This document shows positions 7,778 through 16,146 of a stretch of DNA of 64,000 nucleotides, in pieces; position 1 is the first letter of the stretch; each line of letters starts with the position of its first letter. A model generated the notes under the pieces. The model made no database searches. It saw only the letters and a program-made list of their open reading frames with translations, and had not been told where the DNA came from. Both the position numbers and the translations under genes were made by a program. This stretch comes from BP-133 sp040756995 (GTDB lineage: Bacteria > Actinomycetota > Acidimicrobiia > IMCC26256 > BP-133). Location: NCBI GenBank assembly GCA_040756995.1, contig JBFLYK010000007.1, positions 62,001-126,000 of the forward strand, given 5' to 3'.

Positions 7778-8590
7778 ATGCCGGCCATCGACACCGAGTT
7801 CCCCGTCCTGCTCCTGAACGACGTCCACAAGGTGTACAACCCGGGGTCGCCGCTGCAGGTGCACGTCCTCAAGGGGATCTCGCTGGCCGTCGAGCGGGGC
7901 GACTACGTGGCCATCATGGGGCACTCCGGCAGCGGCAAGAGCACGATGCTGAACATCCTGGGTTGCCTGGACATCCCCACGTCGGGGACGTACATGATCG
8001 ACGGCGTCGACGTCGGCTCCCTCTCGGAAGGTCAGTTGGCCGACGTCCGCAACCAGTACCTGGGCTTCGTGTTCCAGAGCTTCAACCTGGTGCGCCGCAC
8101 CAGCGCCCTGGCCAACGTGGAGCTTCCGCTGGTCTACGCCGGCGTGCCCCGGGCCGAGCGCCGGCGGCGGGCCCAGACCGCCCTCGAGCTCGTCGGCCTC
8201 GGGGACAGGATGGGCCACATGCCGAGCGAGCTGTCCGGTGGTCAGCAGCAGCGGGTGGCCATCGCCCGGGCCATCGCCACCGGGCCGTCGATCATCCTGG
8301 CCGACGAGCCGACCGGAAACCTCGACTCCCACTCCACGGAGGAGGTTCTCCAGATCTTCGGGCGGCTCAACGCCGCCGGGCGGACGATCGTGCTCATCAC
8401 CCACGAGGACGACGTGTCCGCCCACGCCAAACGGGTCGTCATCCTGGAGGACGGGCGCATCGGCAACGACTACCGCAACGCGCCGGTGCAGGGTGACCCG
8501 CCGGGCCTGATCGACCTGGCGGCGCTGGAGGAGAGCACCGAGGTCTCGGTGGCGGAGGAGGGAAGCTCCTCCGAGGCTGTTGTGCCGTGA
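7778..8590 (+). CDS. ABC transporter ATP-binding protein, MacB/LolD type
   Basis: Cytoplasmic ATPase of a tripartite-like exporter. 270 residues. Walker A GHSGSGKST at 48-56, Q-loop FVFQSFNL near 98-104, signature LSGGQQQ at 152-158, Walker B IILADE at 172-177 and a switch histidine in LITHEDD. The C-terminal 35 residues are an acidic extension. The preceding gene encodes the fusion protein; the next is the permease, whose GTG start overlaps this stop by 4 bases (GTGA). The substrate cannot be read from sequence; MacB-family systems export macrolides, peptides or lipids. Confidence 0.95.
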   Translation: MPAIDTEFPVLLLNDVHKVYNPGSPLQVHVLKGISLAVERGDYVAIMGHSGSGKSTMLNILGCLDIPTSGTYMIDGVDVGSLSEGQLADVRNQYLGFVFQSFNLVRRTSALANVELPLVYAGVPRAERRRRAQTALELVGLGDRMGHMPSELSGGQQQRVAIARAIATGPSIILADEPTGNLDSHSTEEVLQIFGRLNAAGRTIVLITHEDDVSAHAKRVVILEDGRIGNDYRNAPVQGDPPGLIDLAALEESTEVSVAEEGSSSEAVVP

Positions 8591-9810
8591 CGCTGGACAG
8601 CCTGCGCGTGGCCTTGAGAGGCATCCTGGCCAACCGCATGCGGTCGGCGCTGACCATGTTGGGCATTCTCATCGGGACGGCGGCCGTGATCCTGTTGGTG
8701 GCGGTGGGGACGGGCATCTCCAATCAGGTGCAGGTCCAGATCCGCAACCTGGGCACGAACGCCATCTACATCCTTCCGGAGCGCAACTCCGGCGGGCAGA
8801 ACCGGGGTGGGACGAACGCCCGCCGCATCCGGCTGACCAAGGCTGACGTCAAGGCCCTGCAGGACAAGACTCGGGCTCCGAGCCTCGACCTCGTGGCTCC
8901 CACCGTCGGTTCGAGCGGCACCGTGACGTGGAACGGGACGACCTACGCCCTCCAGAACTTCGTCGGCGGATCGCCGGAGTTCGGGGAGATCCGCAACACG
9001 CCGGTCGAGCGGGGCCGGTTCCTCACCGAGGAGGACGTCGCCTCCCACGCCAAGGTGGCGGTCATCGGCCACACCGTGGTCGACAAGCTCTTCGGGCCGG
9101 GCGTCGACCCCGTCGGCGAGCAGGTGGAGTTCAACGGCGTCCGGTTCCGGATCGTGGGTCTGCAGGTCAAGAAGGGGTCGAACGGGTTCCAGGATCAGGA
9201 CGACTTCATGTTCGCCCCGATCACGACGGTGATCGACAACATCGTGGGGAACGTCGACTCCTACACGATCATCGGCGCCCGGGCGGTGAACAAGGACGTG
9301 ATCCCCCAGGCGATGGCCGAGATCAACAAGGTCCTGCGGGAGACACACAACCTGAGACCCACCGATCCGCCGGACTTCATCGTCTTCAATGCCGCCTCGC
9401 TCCTGGAGGCGGGGAAGGCGGCCGCCAAACAGTTCCAGCTGCTGCTCGGGGTGGTGGCGGCCATCTCGCTGCTGATCGGCGGGATCGGCGTCATGAACAT
9501 CATGCTGGTCACCGTCACCGAACGAACCCGGGAGATCGGCATCCGTAAAGCTCTCGGCGCGCAACGCAGCGACATCGTCACGCAGTTCCTGTCCGAGGCC
9601 ATGCTCCTGGCCAGCCTCGGCGGTCTCATCGGGGTCGGCCTCGGCGTCGGCCTCGGCTCGCTCGAGAGCGCCACCATGCAACCGGTCGTCTCACCAGGGT
9701 CGGTGGTGATGTCGTTCGGCGTGTCCGTCCTCATCGGGATCTTCTTCGGCGCCTATCCCGCCAGCCGAGCCGCGGCGCTGACACCGATGGAAGCCCTCCG
9801 TTACGAGTAA
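8587..9810 (+). CDS. ABC transporter permease, MacB/FtsX family
   Basis: Membrane subunit of the exporter. 407 residues: an N-terminal helix at about 20-40 (SALTMLGILIGTAAVILLVAV), a large extracytoplasmic MacB_PCD domain at about 45-280, then three helices (LLLGVVAAISLLIGGIGVMNIML; LSEAMLLASLGGLIGVGLG; VMSFGVSVLIGIFFGAYPA). The FtsX-type loop RTREIGIRKALGAQRSDI and the terminal PASRAAALTPMEALRYE are textbook for the family. The GTG start lies in a GTGA overlap with the ATPase gene. Confidence 0.95.
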   Translation: MTLDSLRVALRGILANRMRSALTMLGILIGTAAVILLVAVGTGISNQVQVQIRNLGTNAIYILPERNSGGQNRGGTNARRIRLTKADVKALQDKTRAPSLDLVAPTVGSSGTVTWNGTTYALQNFVGGSPEFGEIRNTPVERGRFLTEEDVASHAKVAVIGHTVVDKLFGPGVDPVGEQVEFNGVRFRIVGLQVKKGSNGFQDQDDFMFAPITTVIDNIVGNVDSYTIIGARAVNKDVIPQAMAEINKVLRETHNLRPTDPPDFIVFNAASLLEAGKAAAKQFQLLLGVVAAISLLIGGIGVMNIMLVTVTERTREIGIRKALGAQRSDIVTQFLSEAMLLASLGGLIGVGLGVGLGSLESATMQPVVSPGSVVMSFGVSVLIGIFFGAYPASRAAALTPMEALRYE

Positions 9811-9838
9811 CCCGTCCTCATCGACTTCGGAGACACCA

Positions 9839-10420
9839 ATGGAGACCACGCACATGGGACCGGCCGGGACACCGGCCGGCACACCCGCCGGATCGGCAGC
9901 CGCCAAGTCGTTCGATCTCGACGCCATGGGGCTCGGGCCGCCGACGAAGGTGCGCCGGCGGGGGAAGATCGACAAGTGGACGCGGATCCTCGGCGTCGCC
10001 GTGGTGCTGCTGCTGGTCTTCAACCTCGGGGTGCGGTTGGGTCACGCCTCGAAGAAGACGTCGCCACCGGCGGCGGGGGCGGGAGCGGGTGCAGCGGGAG
10101 CCGGAGCGGGAGCCGGCGCGCCGTCCGGGCGCGGCGGAGCAGGGGGTGCCGGTGGAGCTGCGGGAGCGGGAGCGGCCAAGCCGGCGGCCACCGGGACGGT
10201 GAAGGTGGTCGACGGCAACACCATCTACGTCAGCCAGCCCGACGGCACGACGAAGAAGGTCCAGGCCAACGACTCCACGCGCTTCACCCGGACGGTGCCG
10301 GCCGAGCTGCGCGACGTGCAGCCCGGCGACCGCGTCACCGTCGAAGGGCCGGCCGGTCCCGACGGCACGATCAACGCCGTCCGGGTCGAAGGCCAGGCCA
10401 GCACGCTACAGCAGGGGTGA
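9839..10420 (+). CDS. membrane-anchored protein with Ala/Gly linker and DUF5666-like domain
   Basis: 193 residues; ATG at 9839 after CGGAGACACC. The N-terminus is cytoplasmic, one membrane helix lies at about 51-70 (RILGVAVVLLLVFNLGVRLG), an Ala/Gly-rich low-complexity linker at about 80-120, and the C-terminal extracytoplasmic part (GTVKVVDGNTIYVSQPDGTT, LRDVQPGDRVTVEGPAGPDG) resembles the small OB-like DUF5666 fold. It sits 28 bases after the permease and is probably co-transcribed as an accessory of the exporter. No enzyme motif is seen. Confidence 0.8.
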   Translation: METTHMGPAGTPAGTPAGSAAAKSFDLDAMGLGPPTKVRRRGKIDKWTRILGVAVVLLLVFNLGVRLGHASKKTSPPAAGAGAGAAGAGAGAGAPSGRGGAGGAGGAAGAGAAKPAATGTVKVVDGNTIYVSQPDGTTKKVQANDSTRFTRTVPAELRDVQPGDRVTVEGPAGPDGTINAVRVEGQASTLQQG

Positions 10421-10446
10421 GAGCCTGGAGGTAGCCTCCGGGACCG

Positions 10447-10917
10447 ATGGAAGAGACACACCTTTCCCCGCAGGCTCACCAGCGGTTGGTCGAGGAGCTC
10501 GACTACCGCTCCGGGGCCCGCCGGCGCGAGATCTCCGAATGGATCGAGCGCGCCCGCGAGCACGGTGACATCCGCGAGAACGCCGACTACGACGCGGCGA
10601 AGACCGAGCAGGGCCACAACGAAGCCCGCGTCCGCCAGCTCGAGGCGATCCTGAAGTCGGCCGTCGTGGTCGAATCGACCGACACCGACAAGGTCGTGGC
10701 CGGCACGGTCGTCGAGGTGATGATGGAAGGCGACGACGAGACGTCGACGTACCTCGTCGGCTCGATCGAGGAGAAGGGCCGGGGCTACGACGTGATCTCC
10801 CCGGGATCACCGCTCGGGAAGGCGCTGCTGGGCCACGCCCCCGGTGAGAAGGTGATCTACGAGGCGCCCGGTGGGCGGTTCGAAGTGGAGATCCTGGCCG
10901 TCCGGCCGGCCGACTAG
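10447..10917 (+). CDS. greA: transcription elongation factor GreA
   Basis: Rescues backtracked RNA polymerase by stimulating transcript cleavage through the secondary channel. 156 residues, the usual length. The N-terminal coiled coil carries the acidic tip motif REHGDIRENADYDAAK; the C-terminal FKBP-like domain includes YDVISPGSPLGKALLG and GEKVIYEAPGG. The start lacks a clear ribosome binding site, but TAGCCT at 10432-10437 sits 9 bases upstream, compatible with a near-leaderless transcript separate from the exporter operon. Confidence 0.96.
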   Translation: MEETHLSPQAHQRLVEELDYRSGARRREISEWIERAREHGDIRENADYDAAKTEQGHNEARVRQLEAILKSAVVVESTDTDKVVAGTVVEVMMEGDDETSTYLVGSIEEKGRGYDVISPGSPLGKALLGHAPGEKVIYEAPGGRFEVEILAVRPAD

Positions 10918-10922
10918 GGGCC

Positions 10923-11147
10923 TCAGGACGGGATCTGGCCCCGGGAGCGGAGCTCGTTGCGCACCACGCGGGCGAGGGCGCCCGGATCATCACCCCGCTC
11001 GAGGGCGGCGGTGACCGTCTCCGCCAGGTCGGCGGGCAGCGTGGCGGTCAGCTCCCGGAGGAACTCGACGAGTTCCTGATCGGAGAGCGGCGGGAAGGCG
11101 GCACCGCCGGCCCGGGGACGGGGAGGCTTACGAGGCACGCCGTTCAT
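10923..11147 (-). CDS. small hypothetical protein
   Basis: 74 residues from the ATG at 11147 (MNGVPRKPPRPRAG...), a basic Pro-rich start followed by a helical, acidic region (LSDQELVEFLRELTATLPADL). The frame extends 18 codons upstream without a convincing start. It is convergent with greA, 5 bases away. No recognised domain; coding status rests on frame, composition and the sensible helical pattern. Confidence 0.55.
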   Translation of the reverse strand: MNGVPRKPPRPRAGGAAFPPLSDQELVEFLRELTATLPADLAETVTAALERGDDPGALARVVRNELRSRGQIPS

Positions 11148-11234
11148 TGTGGCGGACGCGCCGCCGAGCGCGGCTCCGGCGTGGGCCCGCAGGGTGCCCA
11201 CGCCGGAGCGTGACTGCTGTCGGTTGGCTGGTCG

Positions 11235-13274
11235 TTACTGCACCGGCGCCGTGGCCTCGAGGGCGGCCACCGAGGTGATCGGCTTGGCCGGCGGGTTCCC
11301 ACCCATCGAGCCGGAGAACGGCTGGTTGGAGAAGTTGAAGATGCCGCCGTCCTCGGCGACCATCAGGTAGCCGTCGCCGTAGCGGACCATCCCGGTGACG
11401 GGCTTGTTGAGCTTGACGGAACCGAGCGAGCCCTTGAAGGGAGCCTCGAAGGCGAAGATGCCGCCGTCCGACGCCACCAGCCAGTAGCCCGAGCCGTCGG
11501 CGTCGGGAACCAGCGACTGCACCGGCTTGTTCAGCTTGACGTTGCCCATGGAGCCCTTGAAGACGGCGTCGCCGAAGCTGAAGATCCCGCCGTCGGAGGC
11601 GACCATGTAGTAGCCCTTGCCGGACGCCGTGGGGATGGAATCGAGCACCGGGCCGTTGAGCTTCGTCCGGCTCATGTCGCCGTAGAACACGGCGTCACCG
11701 AACGGGATCACCTGGCCGAGGCTGGTGAAGATCCAGTAGCCCTTGCCGGTCTTGGTGGCCGACAGGCTGGTGACCACCTCGCCGGTGCTGATCTTCGAAC
11801 TGCGGTCGAGGGCGGGCAGGGTCATGGCGTCGCCGCGGGCGTACACGTTGCCGAGGTCGTCGATGATCCAGTATCCGTTGCCCGAGGGGGTCGGCTCGAG
11901 GTCGACGGCCTGGGCGCCGGCGGGGAGGTTGACGTCACCGAAGCTCTTGGCGTCGCCGAAGGTGAAGACCCGACCGTCGGCCCCGACCATCCAGTAACCC
12001 GGCTTGCCCGGCACCTGGATGGGCGCCGTCGTCGTGGTGGTCGCCTGCTGGGGAGCGGTGGTGACGGTGGTGGGAACCGGCGCCTCCATGTCGGCGATCA
12101 GTTCCATCGGGACCAGCTTGTAGTTCGGGTCCTCGTTGCCCGCACCGTTGACACCGGGCCGGTTGGTGGTGTCCTGACAGACGAACATGCCCTGGGCGAA
12201 CCCGGCGGCCAGGTTGGCGCCGGCGGCGGCGTCGATGCCATCGCTCTCGTGGCAGTTGTCGGCGTTGGCGCCGGCCGAGACCTTGAACGTGCGGATGAAG
12301 GCGTTTCCGGCGGCCCGGTCGTAGACGTTGAACGTGGCGTCGGTGGCGGCCGGAGCGGCGGAGTCGAACGTCGACGCCAGCAGGTAGCCGGTGTCGGCGC
12401 CGGTCCGGACGATGGCCAGACCCTTCGTCGTGTTCATCAGGTGCCCGTCCGGAGCGGGCTTGTCGATGAGGGTGCCGGTGGTCGGGTCGGTCGGCTCGGC
12501 GCCGAACTTCCAGATGCCGGCGGCCTTCTCGGAGACGTAGAGCGTCTTGGACTCGTCGTCGACGACGCAGCCGTTCACGGTCGGGGTCTGGGTGCCGACG
12601 ACGGTGGTGGCGATGTCCCAGGCGCCGGTCTGGGCACCGCTGTAGCCCCGGACGACCGAGACGTCGATCTTGCCGGCCGCCTCCGTGAGCTCGAGCTGCT
12701 GCGTGTTGCCGTTGTTGGCCATCACGAAGGCGTAGAACTTGCCCGAGACGGGGCTCTTGTACATGCAGACCCGGCTCACGGAACCCTGGTGCTTGGGCAG
12801 GTCGGTGATTCCACCCGGAGTGGAGCTGACGTCGGTCAACGCCCGGGTCTCGTGGTTGATCGCGTAGAAGCGCACGATCCCGTTGCCGACGGCGGCCGCC
12901 AGCGAGACCGGCGAACCGCCGAGGGAGAAGCCGTCGCGGGTGTCGACGCTGGTGAAGTCCTCGGCCGCGGCGGCGGTGCCGGCCTCGAGGACCTTCCCGT
13001 CCAGGCCGTAGGTGGACAGCCGGTTGTCGTTGGCGCCGATGATCATCGACTTCGTCGGGTCGGTGGGGTTGATCCACAGCGCGGGATCGGTGGCCTTGGC
13101 ACCGGTGATGGTTTCGGTCTCGACCGGAGCGGGGGCGATGTCACTGGTGGGCTGGGCGGCGTTGGCGGAGGTGAAGAAAGGGGCGGCCGCCACCACGAGC
13201 GTGAGCCCGAGTGCGGCGCCGGCGAGTCGGCGGGAGGTCGCCGGGTTCTTCTGGGAGCGGGGGGTGCCGGACAT
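11235..13274 (-). CDS. secreted beta-propeller phytase with C-terminal GYW repeats
   Basis: Probable extracellular 3-phytase-like phosphatase releasing phosphate from inositol phosphates. 679 residues; ATG at 13274 after AGGAGGAG. Signal peptide at about 1-38 ending ANA. The phytase (BPP) propeller at about 45-400 carries family segments DPALWINPTDPTKSMIIGAN, GCVVDDESKTLYVSEKAAG and IWKF. A Thr-rich linker follows, then about six repeats of about 45 residues with GYW[ML]VASDGGIFSFGDA-type cores (about 425-670), frequent in Acidimicrobiia surface proteins. Some calcium/active-site positions differ from Bacillus phytase (GANDN for GTDK), so activity is likely but not certain. Confidence 0.82.
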   Translation of the reverse strand: MSGTPRSQKNPATSRRLAGAALGLTLVVAAAPFFTSANAAQPTSDIAPAPVETETITGAKATDPALWINPTDPTKSMIIGANDNRLSTYGLDGKVLEAGTAAAAEDFTSVDTRDGFSLGGSPVSLAAAVGNGIVRFYAINHETRALTDVSSTPGGITDLPKHQGSVSRVCMYKSPVSGKFYAFVMANNGNTQQLELTEAAGKIDVSVVRGYSGAQTGAWDIATTVVGTQTPTVNGCVVDDESKTLYVSEKAAGIWKFGAEPTDPTTGTLIDKPAPDGHLMNTTKGLAIVRTGADTGYLLASTFDSAAPAATDATFNVYDRAAGNAFIRTFKVSAGANADNCHESDGIDAAAGANLAAGFAQGMFVCQDTTNRPGVNGAGNEDPNYKLVPMELIADMEAPVPTTVTTAPQQATTTTTAPIQVPGKPGYWMVGADGRVFTFGDAKSFGDVNLPAGAQAVDLEPTPSGNGYWIIDDLGNVYARGDAMTLPALDRSSKISTGEVVTSLSATKTGKGYWIFTSLGQVIPFGDAVFYGDMSRTKLNGPVLDSIPTASGKGYYMVASDGGIFSFGDAVFKGSMGNVKLNKPVQSLVPDADGSGYWLVASDGGIFAFEAPFKGSLGSVKLNKPVTGMVRYGDGYLMVAEDGGIFNFSNQPFSGSMGGNPPAKPITSVAALEATAPVQ

Positions 13275-13446
13275 GGTGGTTCTGTTCTCCTCCTGGGGAG
13301 GCGGGGCGCACGCGGGGGGATTCGTGCGGGTTCTTCTGCAGTCGCCATTCGCCGTCTGACCTGGGACACCTCGTCGCGCCGACGGCTCCCAACAGAGGTT
13401 GAGGCCCAGTCGTGCAGTTCGCACCCCCAGGGGACCCCTAGGGGTT

Positions 13447-13465
13447 CGTCAACTCCGAGTTGACG
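13447..13465 (+). promoter_or_regulatory. operator 1 of the Clp-N/HTH gene
   Basis: Palindrome CGTCAAC-N5-GTTGACG (symmetry extends to 8-3-8). Its right half supplies the -35 box TTGACG of the downstream promoter. An almost identical palindrome lies 29 bases downstream, about three helical turns. Confidence 0.75.
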
Positions 13466-13489
13466 GCATCGCTTGCGTCAACCTAAGGT
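13460..13489 (+). promoter_or_regulatory. promoter of the Clp-N/HTH gene, leaderless
   Basis: TTGACG (13460-13465), 18-base spacer, TAAGGT (13484-13489). The expected start, 7 bases after the -10, is position 13496, the A of the start ATG. Both boxes lie inside the two palindromes, so a bound repressor would block RNA polymerase. Confidence 0.6.
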
Positions 13490-13494
13490 TGACG
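13476..13494 (+). promoter_or_regulatory. operator 2 of the Clp-N/HTH gene
   Basis: Palindrome CGTCAAC-N5-GTTGACG, the same 14 specific bases as operator 1 with a different centre (CTAAG). It covers the -10 box and ends one base before the start codon. Confidence 0.75.
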
Positions 13495-13495
13495 G

Positions 13496-14206
13496 ATGAC
13501 ACCGGCACCGACACTGCAGGAGCTGATCGAAACGGTGGAGCGCGACGCTCCCAGTACCGACCTCCTGGATCTGCTGTCGACGGCGTCGTCGACGGTGGCC
13601 CAGCTCGAGGAGGTCGGCGACGCCGTCCTCGGTCATTTCGTCGACCGCTGCCGCCGCAACGGCCATTCGTGGACCGAGATCAGCCACGCGCTGGGCGTCA
13701 GCAAACAAGCGGCCCACAAGCGTTTCTCGTTCCCCGCCCCCACCCTGGAGCGCTTCACGCCCCGAGCCCGGGGGGCGGTCAACGCCGCCGGCCAGGCCGC
13801 CCGGGCGCTGGGGCACAACTACGTGGGAACCGAGCACGTGCTCCTCGGCCTCTTCACCGAGCCGCAGGGCCTGGCCGCCCTGGCCCTGGCCGAGGCGGGC
13901 GTCGACCGGGCGGCGGTGGAGGCCAAGGTGCTCGAGGCCGTCCCTCGGGCGAGCGAACCGCTGCTCGACAACCCGCCCTACATCCCGCAGGCGTCGTTGG
14001 CCCTGCAGGGGGCGCTGGGCGAAGCCCTCCGTCTCGGGCACAACTACATCGGGACCGAGCACATCCTCCTGGGCCTGGTCCGTGAACCCGACACGCCGGC
14101 CGTCCGGATCCTGGGCGAGCTCGGCGTCAGCTCAGAGTGGCTCCGGGCTCGGCTCGTCGAGATGGTCAACGCCCTGGCCGAGGAGCGGCGCAAGGCTCAG
14201 CGGTGA
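13496..14206 (+). CDS. HTH regulator with two Clp N-terminal domains
   Basis: 236 residues. A helix-turn-helix lies at about 57-77 (HSWTEISHALGVSKQAAHKRF), followed by two Clp N-terminal (ClpA/ClpC N-domain) repeats centred on LGHNYVGTEHVLLGLF (106-120) and LGHNYIGTEHILLGLV (181-195). There is no AAA+ ATPase part. In ClpC these domains bind adaptors or substrates; here they are fused to DNA binding, suggesting a stress or protein-quality sensor. Two identical-half palindromes cover its own promoter, so it most likely represses itself. The family is known in actinobacteria; its ligand is not. Confidence 0.85.
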   Translation: MTPAPTLQELIETVERDAPSTDLLDLLSTASSTVAQLEEVGDAVLGHFVDRCRRNGHSWTEISHALGVSKQAAHKRFSFPAPTLERFTPRARGAVNAAGQAARALGHNYVGTEHVLLGLFTEPQGLAALALAEAGVDRAAVEAKVLEAVPRASEPLLDNPPYIPQASLALQGALGEALRLGHNYIGTEHILLGLVREPDTPAVRILGELGVSSEWLRARLVEMVNALAEERRKAQR

Positions 14207-14248
14207 GCCTTCCAGTAGCGCTCCTCCGCTGTCCTCCTGCGCTCGGCG

Positions 14249-14614
14249 CTAGCTGACGACGAGCTGCGCGTCCTTGTGGGTCGGGTGGATGTGGCAATAG
14301 ACCCGGAACGTGCCGGCCTTGTCGGCCTTGAACTTCACGGTCGTGGTCTTGCCCTGGTCGATCGTCTCCTTGACGTTGAACTCGTCAATGCTGAACCCGT
14401 GGGGCTTGTCCTTGGCCGTGTTGGTGACCTCGATCTCGACCGTGTCGCCCTCCTCCGCCGTCAGCCGGGCCGGAGTGATGGCGTTGGCCCCACCCTCGAC
14501 CGGGCCGTCGTCGGCCTTCAGGCGATGGGTCGTCTCGTCGCCGCACCCGGCCACCAGGGTCGCGGCGGCCAGGGCCAACGATGCCAGCGCGACGGTACGG
14601 CGTCTGCTCCTCAT
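14249..14614 (-). CDS. cupredoxin-like lipoprotein
   Basis: 121 residues; ATG at 14614 after GGGGGAG. Lipobox LVAGCG near 20-25, so the mature protein is membrane-anchored outside the cell. The rest is a cupredoxin-type beta sandwich (LTAEEGDTVEIEVTNTAKDK, FKADKAGTFRVYCHIHPTHK). Likely metal ligands are the His in KPHGF and C/H/H in VYCHIHPTH, as in small blue-copper or CuA-like domains. It is convergent with the Clp-N regulator. Electron transfer or copper binding is inference from the family. Confidence 0.85.
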   Translation of the reverse strand: MRSRRRTVALASLALAAATLVAGCGDETTHRLKADDGPVEGGANAITPARLTAEEGDTVEIEVTNTAKDKPHGFSIDEFNVKETIDQGKTTTVKFKADKAGTFRVYCHIHPTHKDAQLVVS

Positions 14615-14744
14615 GTCTCCCCCTTGTCAGGCCGGGCCGTCCGGCTCGTGGACCGGCCCCGGAGTCTGCGAAGTCGTCCCCGCAGACAGTAGGACAGGTC
14701 AGGTCGTGAGCGCGGTACCGGCCGGAAGGCCGGCGATCGGTACC

Positions 14745-15212
14745 ATGCCGGCCGTGCGGGACTCGGTGACCCTCCACATGAAGGCCAGGCCGGAGGAGAT
14801 CTGGCCGCTCGTCAGCGACGTGGTGACGAACGCCCAGCGGTTCGCGGCCGAGACGTTCGACGCCGAGTGGCTCGACGGCGCCACCGGGCCGGCGGTCGGC
14901 GTCCGCTTCCGGGGCCACGTGAAGCGCAACGGCTGGGGGCCGACGTACTGGTCGGAATGCGTCATCGACACCTGCGAGCCCGGGCGGGAGTTCGCCTTCT
15001 CCGCCTGCGTCGCCGGCCGGCCTCTGAACCGGTGGCGTTACGTGCTGGAGCCCAACGGTGATGGCACCGACGTGATCGAGTCCTTCGAGCTCCAGCGGAT
15101 CTGGCCGCTCCGTCTCTACTGGGCCCTGCTCGGCCGGGCCCGCAACAAGACCAACGTCGAGAACATGCGGACGACGCTGGAGCGGATCAAGGCGGCGGTC
15201 GAAGCCGGCTGA
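14745..15212 (+). CDS. SRPBCC family protein
   Basis: 155 residues from the ATG at 14745 (MPAVRDSVTLHMKARPEEIW). The pattern of an N-terminal strand with PEEIWPLVSDV, central FRGHVKRNGWGPTYWSECVI, late WRYVLEPNGDGTDVIESFEL and a long C-terminal helix (KTNVENMRTTLERIKAAVE) is that of START/polyketide-cyclase-like hydrophobic ligand-binding proteins. Many actinobacterial members have no assigned ligand. A later GTG at 14754 is an alternative start. Divergent from the cupredoxin gene. Confidence 0.8.
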   Translation: MPAVRDSVTLHMKARPEEIWPLVSDVVTNAQRFAAETFDAEWLDGATGPAVGVRFRGHVKRNGWGPTYWSECVIDTCEPGREFAFSACVAGRPLNRWRYVLEPNGDGTDVIESFELQRIWPLRLYWALLGRARNKTNVENMRTTLERIKAAVEAG

Positions 15213-15233
15213 GCGCCCGACCGCCGGCGGAAC

Positions 15234-16088
15234 TCATCGGTCGCCGGTGGAGATGCCTCCGGGCCCGCAACTGCTCCGCGGGTCGTCCTCGTAGCCGGGA
15301 GCGAGCGGCTCCTCGTGGCGGGCGGCGCAGGCGATCTCCCACGGCAGCGGCCAGGGGTTGGGAAGGCAGCCGTTGAGCTCGCTGCTCTGTTGGGCCATCA
15401 CCGGCGCCGGCTGTCCCCGCCGGGGGCACTGGACCCTGGGGTGGTGCTGGCCGAGCAGATGGCCGACCTCGTGGTTCACGAGCATGCGGCGATAGGTGTC
15501 CAGGTCGCCCGTCCACTTGGGGCTGGCGTTGCGCCAGCGGTCGGCGTTGAGCGCCACCACCGGCCCGTTCTGACAGCTGAACCGCCCGCCGACGTCGTAC
15601 GGGCGGCACAGCTGGTCGACCTCCGGCCCTTCGGCCAGTACGACGCGGTACGGCGCATCATCCCGGAAGACGAAGGCGAACCCCGCCTGCTGCCAGCCTC
15701 TGGAATCGGTGAGCGTCTCCCGCACGATGGCCGCGAACCCGACGCCGGCGTCGTCCGTCGTCCGGGCCTCGATGGCGAGGTCGATTTGCACCGGTTGACG
15801 GGTTGAAGCCGGCGGCGAAACCGGACTGGGCCTGGTCGGTGCGGAGGTGGCCGGCGCGGATCGTCGCGACGGTGGTACCGGTGCGGACGGGGCGGGCGCA
15901 GATGCCGACGGCGGCGATGCCGGTGCGGACGGGGCCGGCGCAGTTGGCGGCGGCGACACCAATGCCGACGGGGCCGGCGCCGAGGGTGGCGGCGCCGACG
16001 CTTCACCCCTGGTGGGCGAGCCTTCTTCGGCCGTCGTCAACCCGCAGGCGGTGGCGAGCAGCACGGCCCATCCCACCCGGTATCCCAT
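15234..16088 (-). CDS. DUF3152-type zinc metalloprotease lipoprotein
   Basis: 284 residues from the ATG at 16088, preceded by GAGG; a GTG three codons earlier is closer to that site but badly spaced. An N-terminal signal with lipobox LLATACG; residues about 25-95 are an Ala/Pro/Ser repeat linker (APAPSAP units); the C-terminal domain, about 100-280, has the zincin motif HEVGHLLGQHH followed by a Cys-containing MAQQSSELNGC segment. This matches actinobacterial DUF3152 proteins, predicted secreted metallopeptidases. It converges with the SRPBCC gene, 21 bases apart. Substrate unknown. Confidence 0.82.
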   Translation of the reverse strand: MGYRVGWAVLLATACGLTTAEEGSPTRGEASAPPPSAPAPSALVSPPPTAPAPSAPASPPSASAPAPSAPVPPSRRSAPATSAPTRPSPVSPPASTRQPVQIDLAIEARTTDDAGVGFAAIVRETLTDSRGWQQAGFAFVFRDDAPYRVVLAEGPEVDQLCRPYDVGGRFSCQNGPVVALNADRWRNASPKWTGDLDTYRRMLVNHEVGHLLGQHHPRVQCPRRGQPAPVMAQQSSELNGCLPNPWPLPWEIACAARHEEPLAPGYEDDPRSSCGPGGISTGDR

Positions 16089-16146
16089 CCGACGCACACC
16101 TCAATGCTGGCCCACCCGGGCCGCAACCGTCGACAGCGGGCGACGG

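Noticed and set aside
5449..7872. 807-codon open frame opposite the fusion protein
   Set aside because: GC-rich antisense frame; the plus strand has lipoyl and barrel motifs and a proper ribosome binding site.
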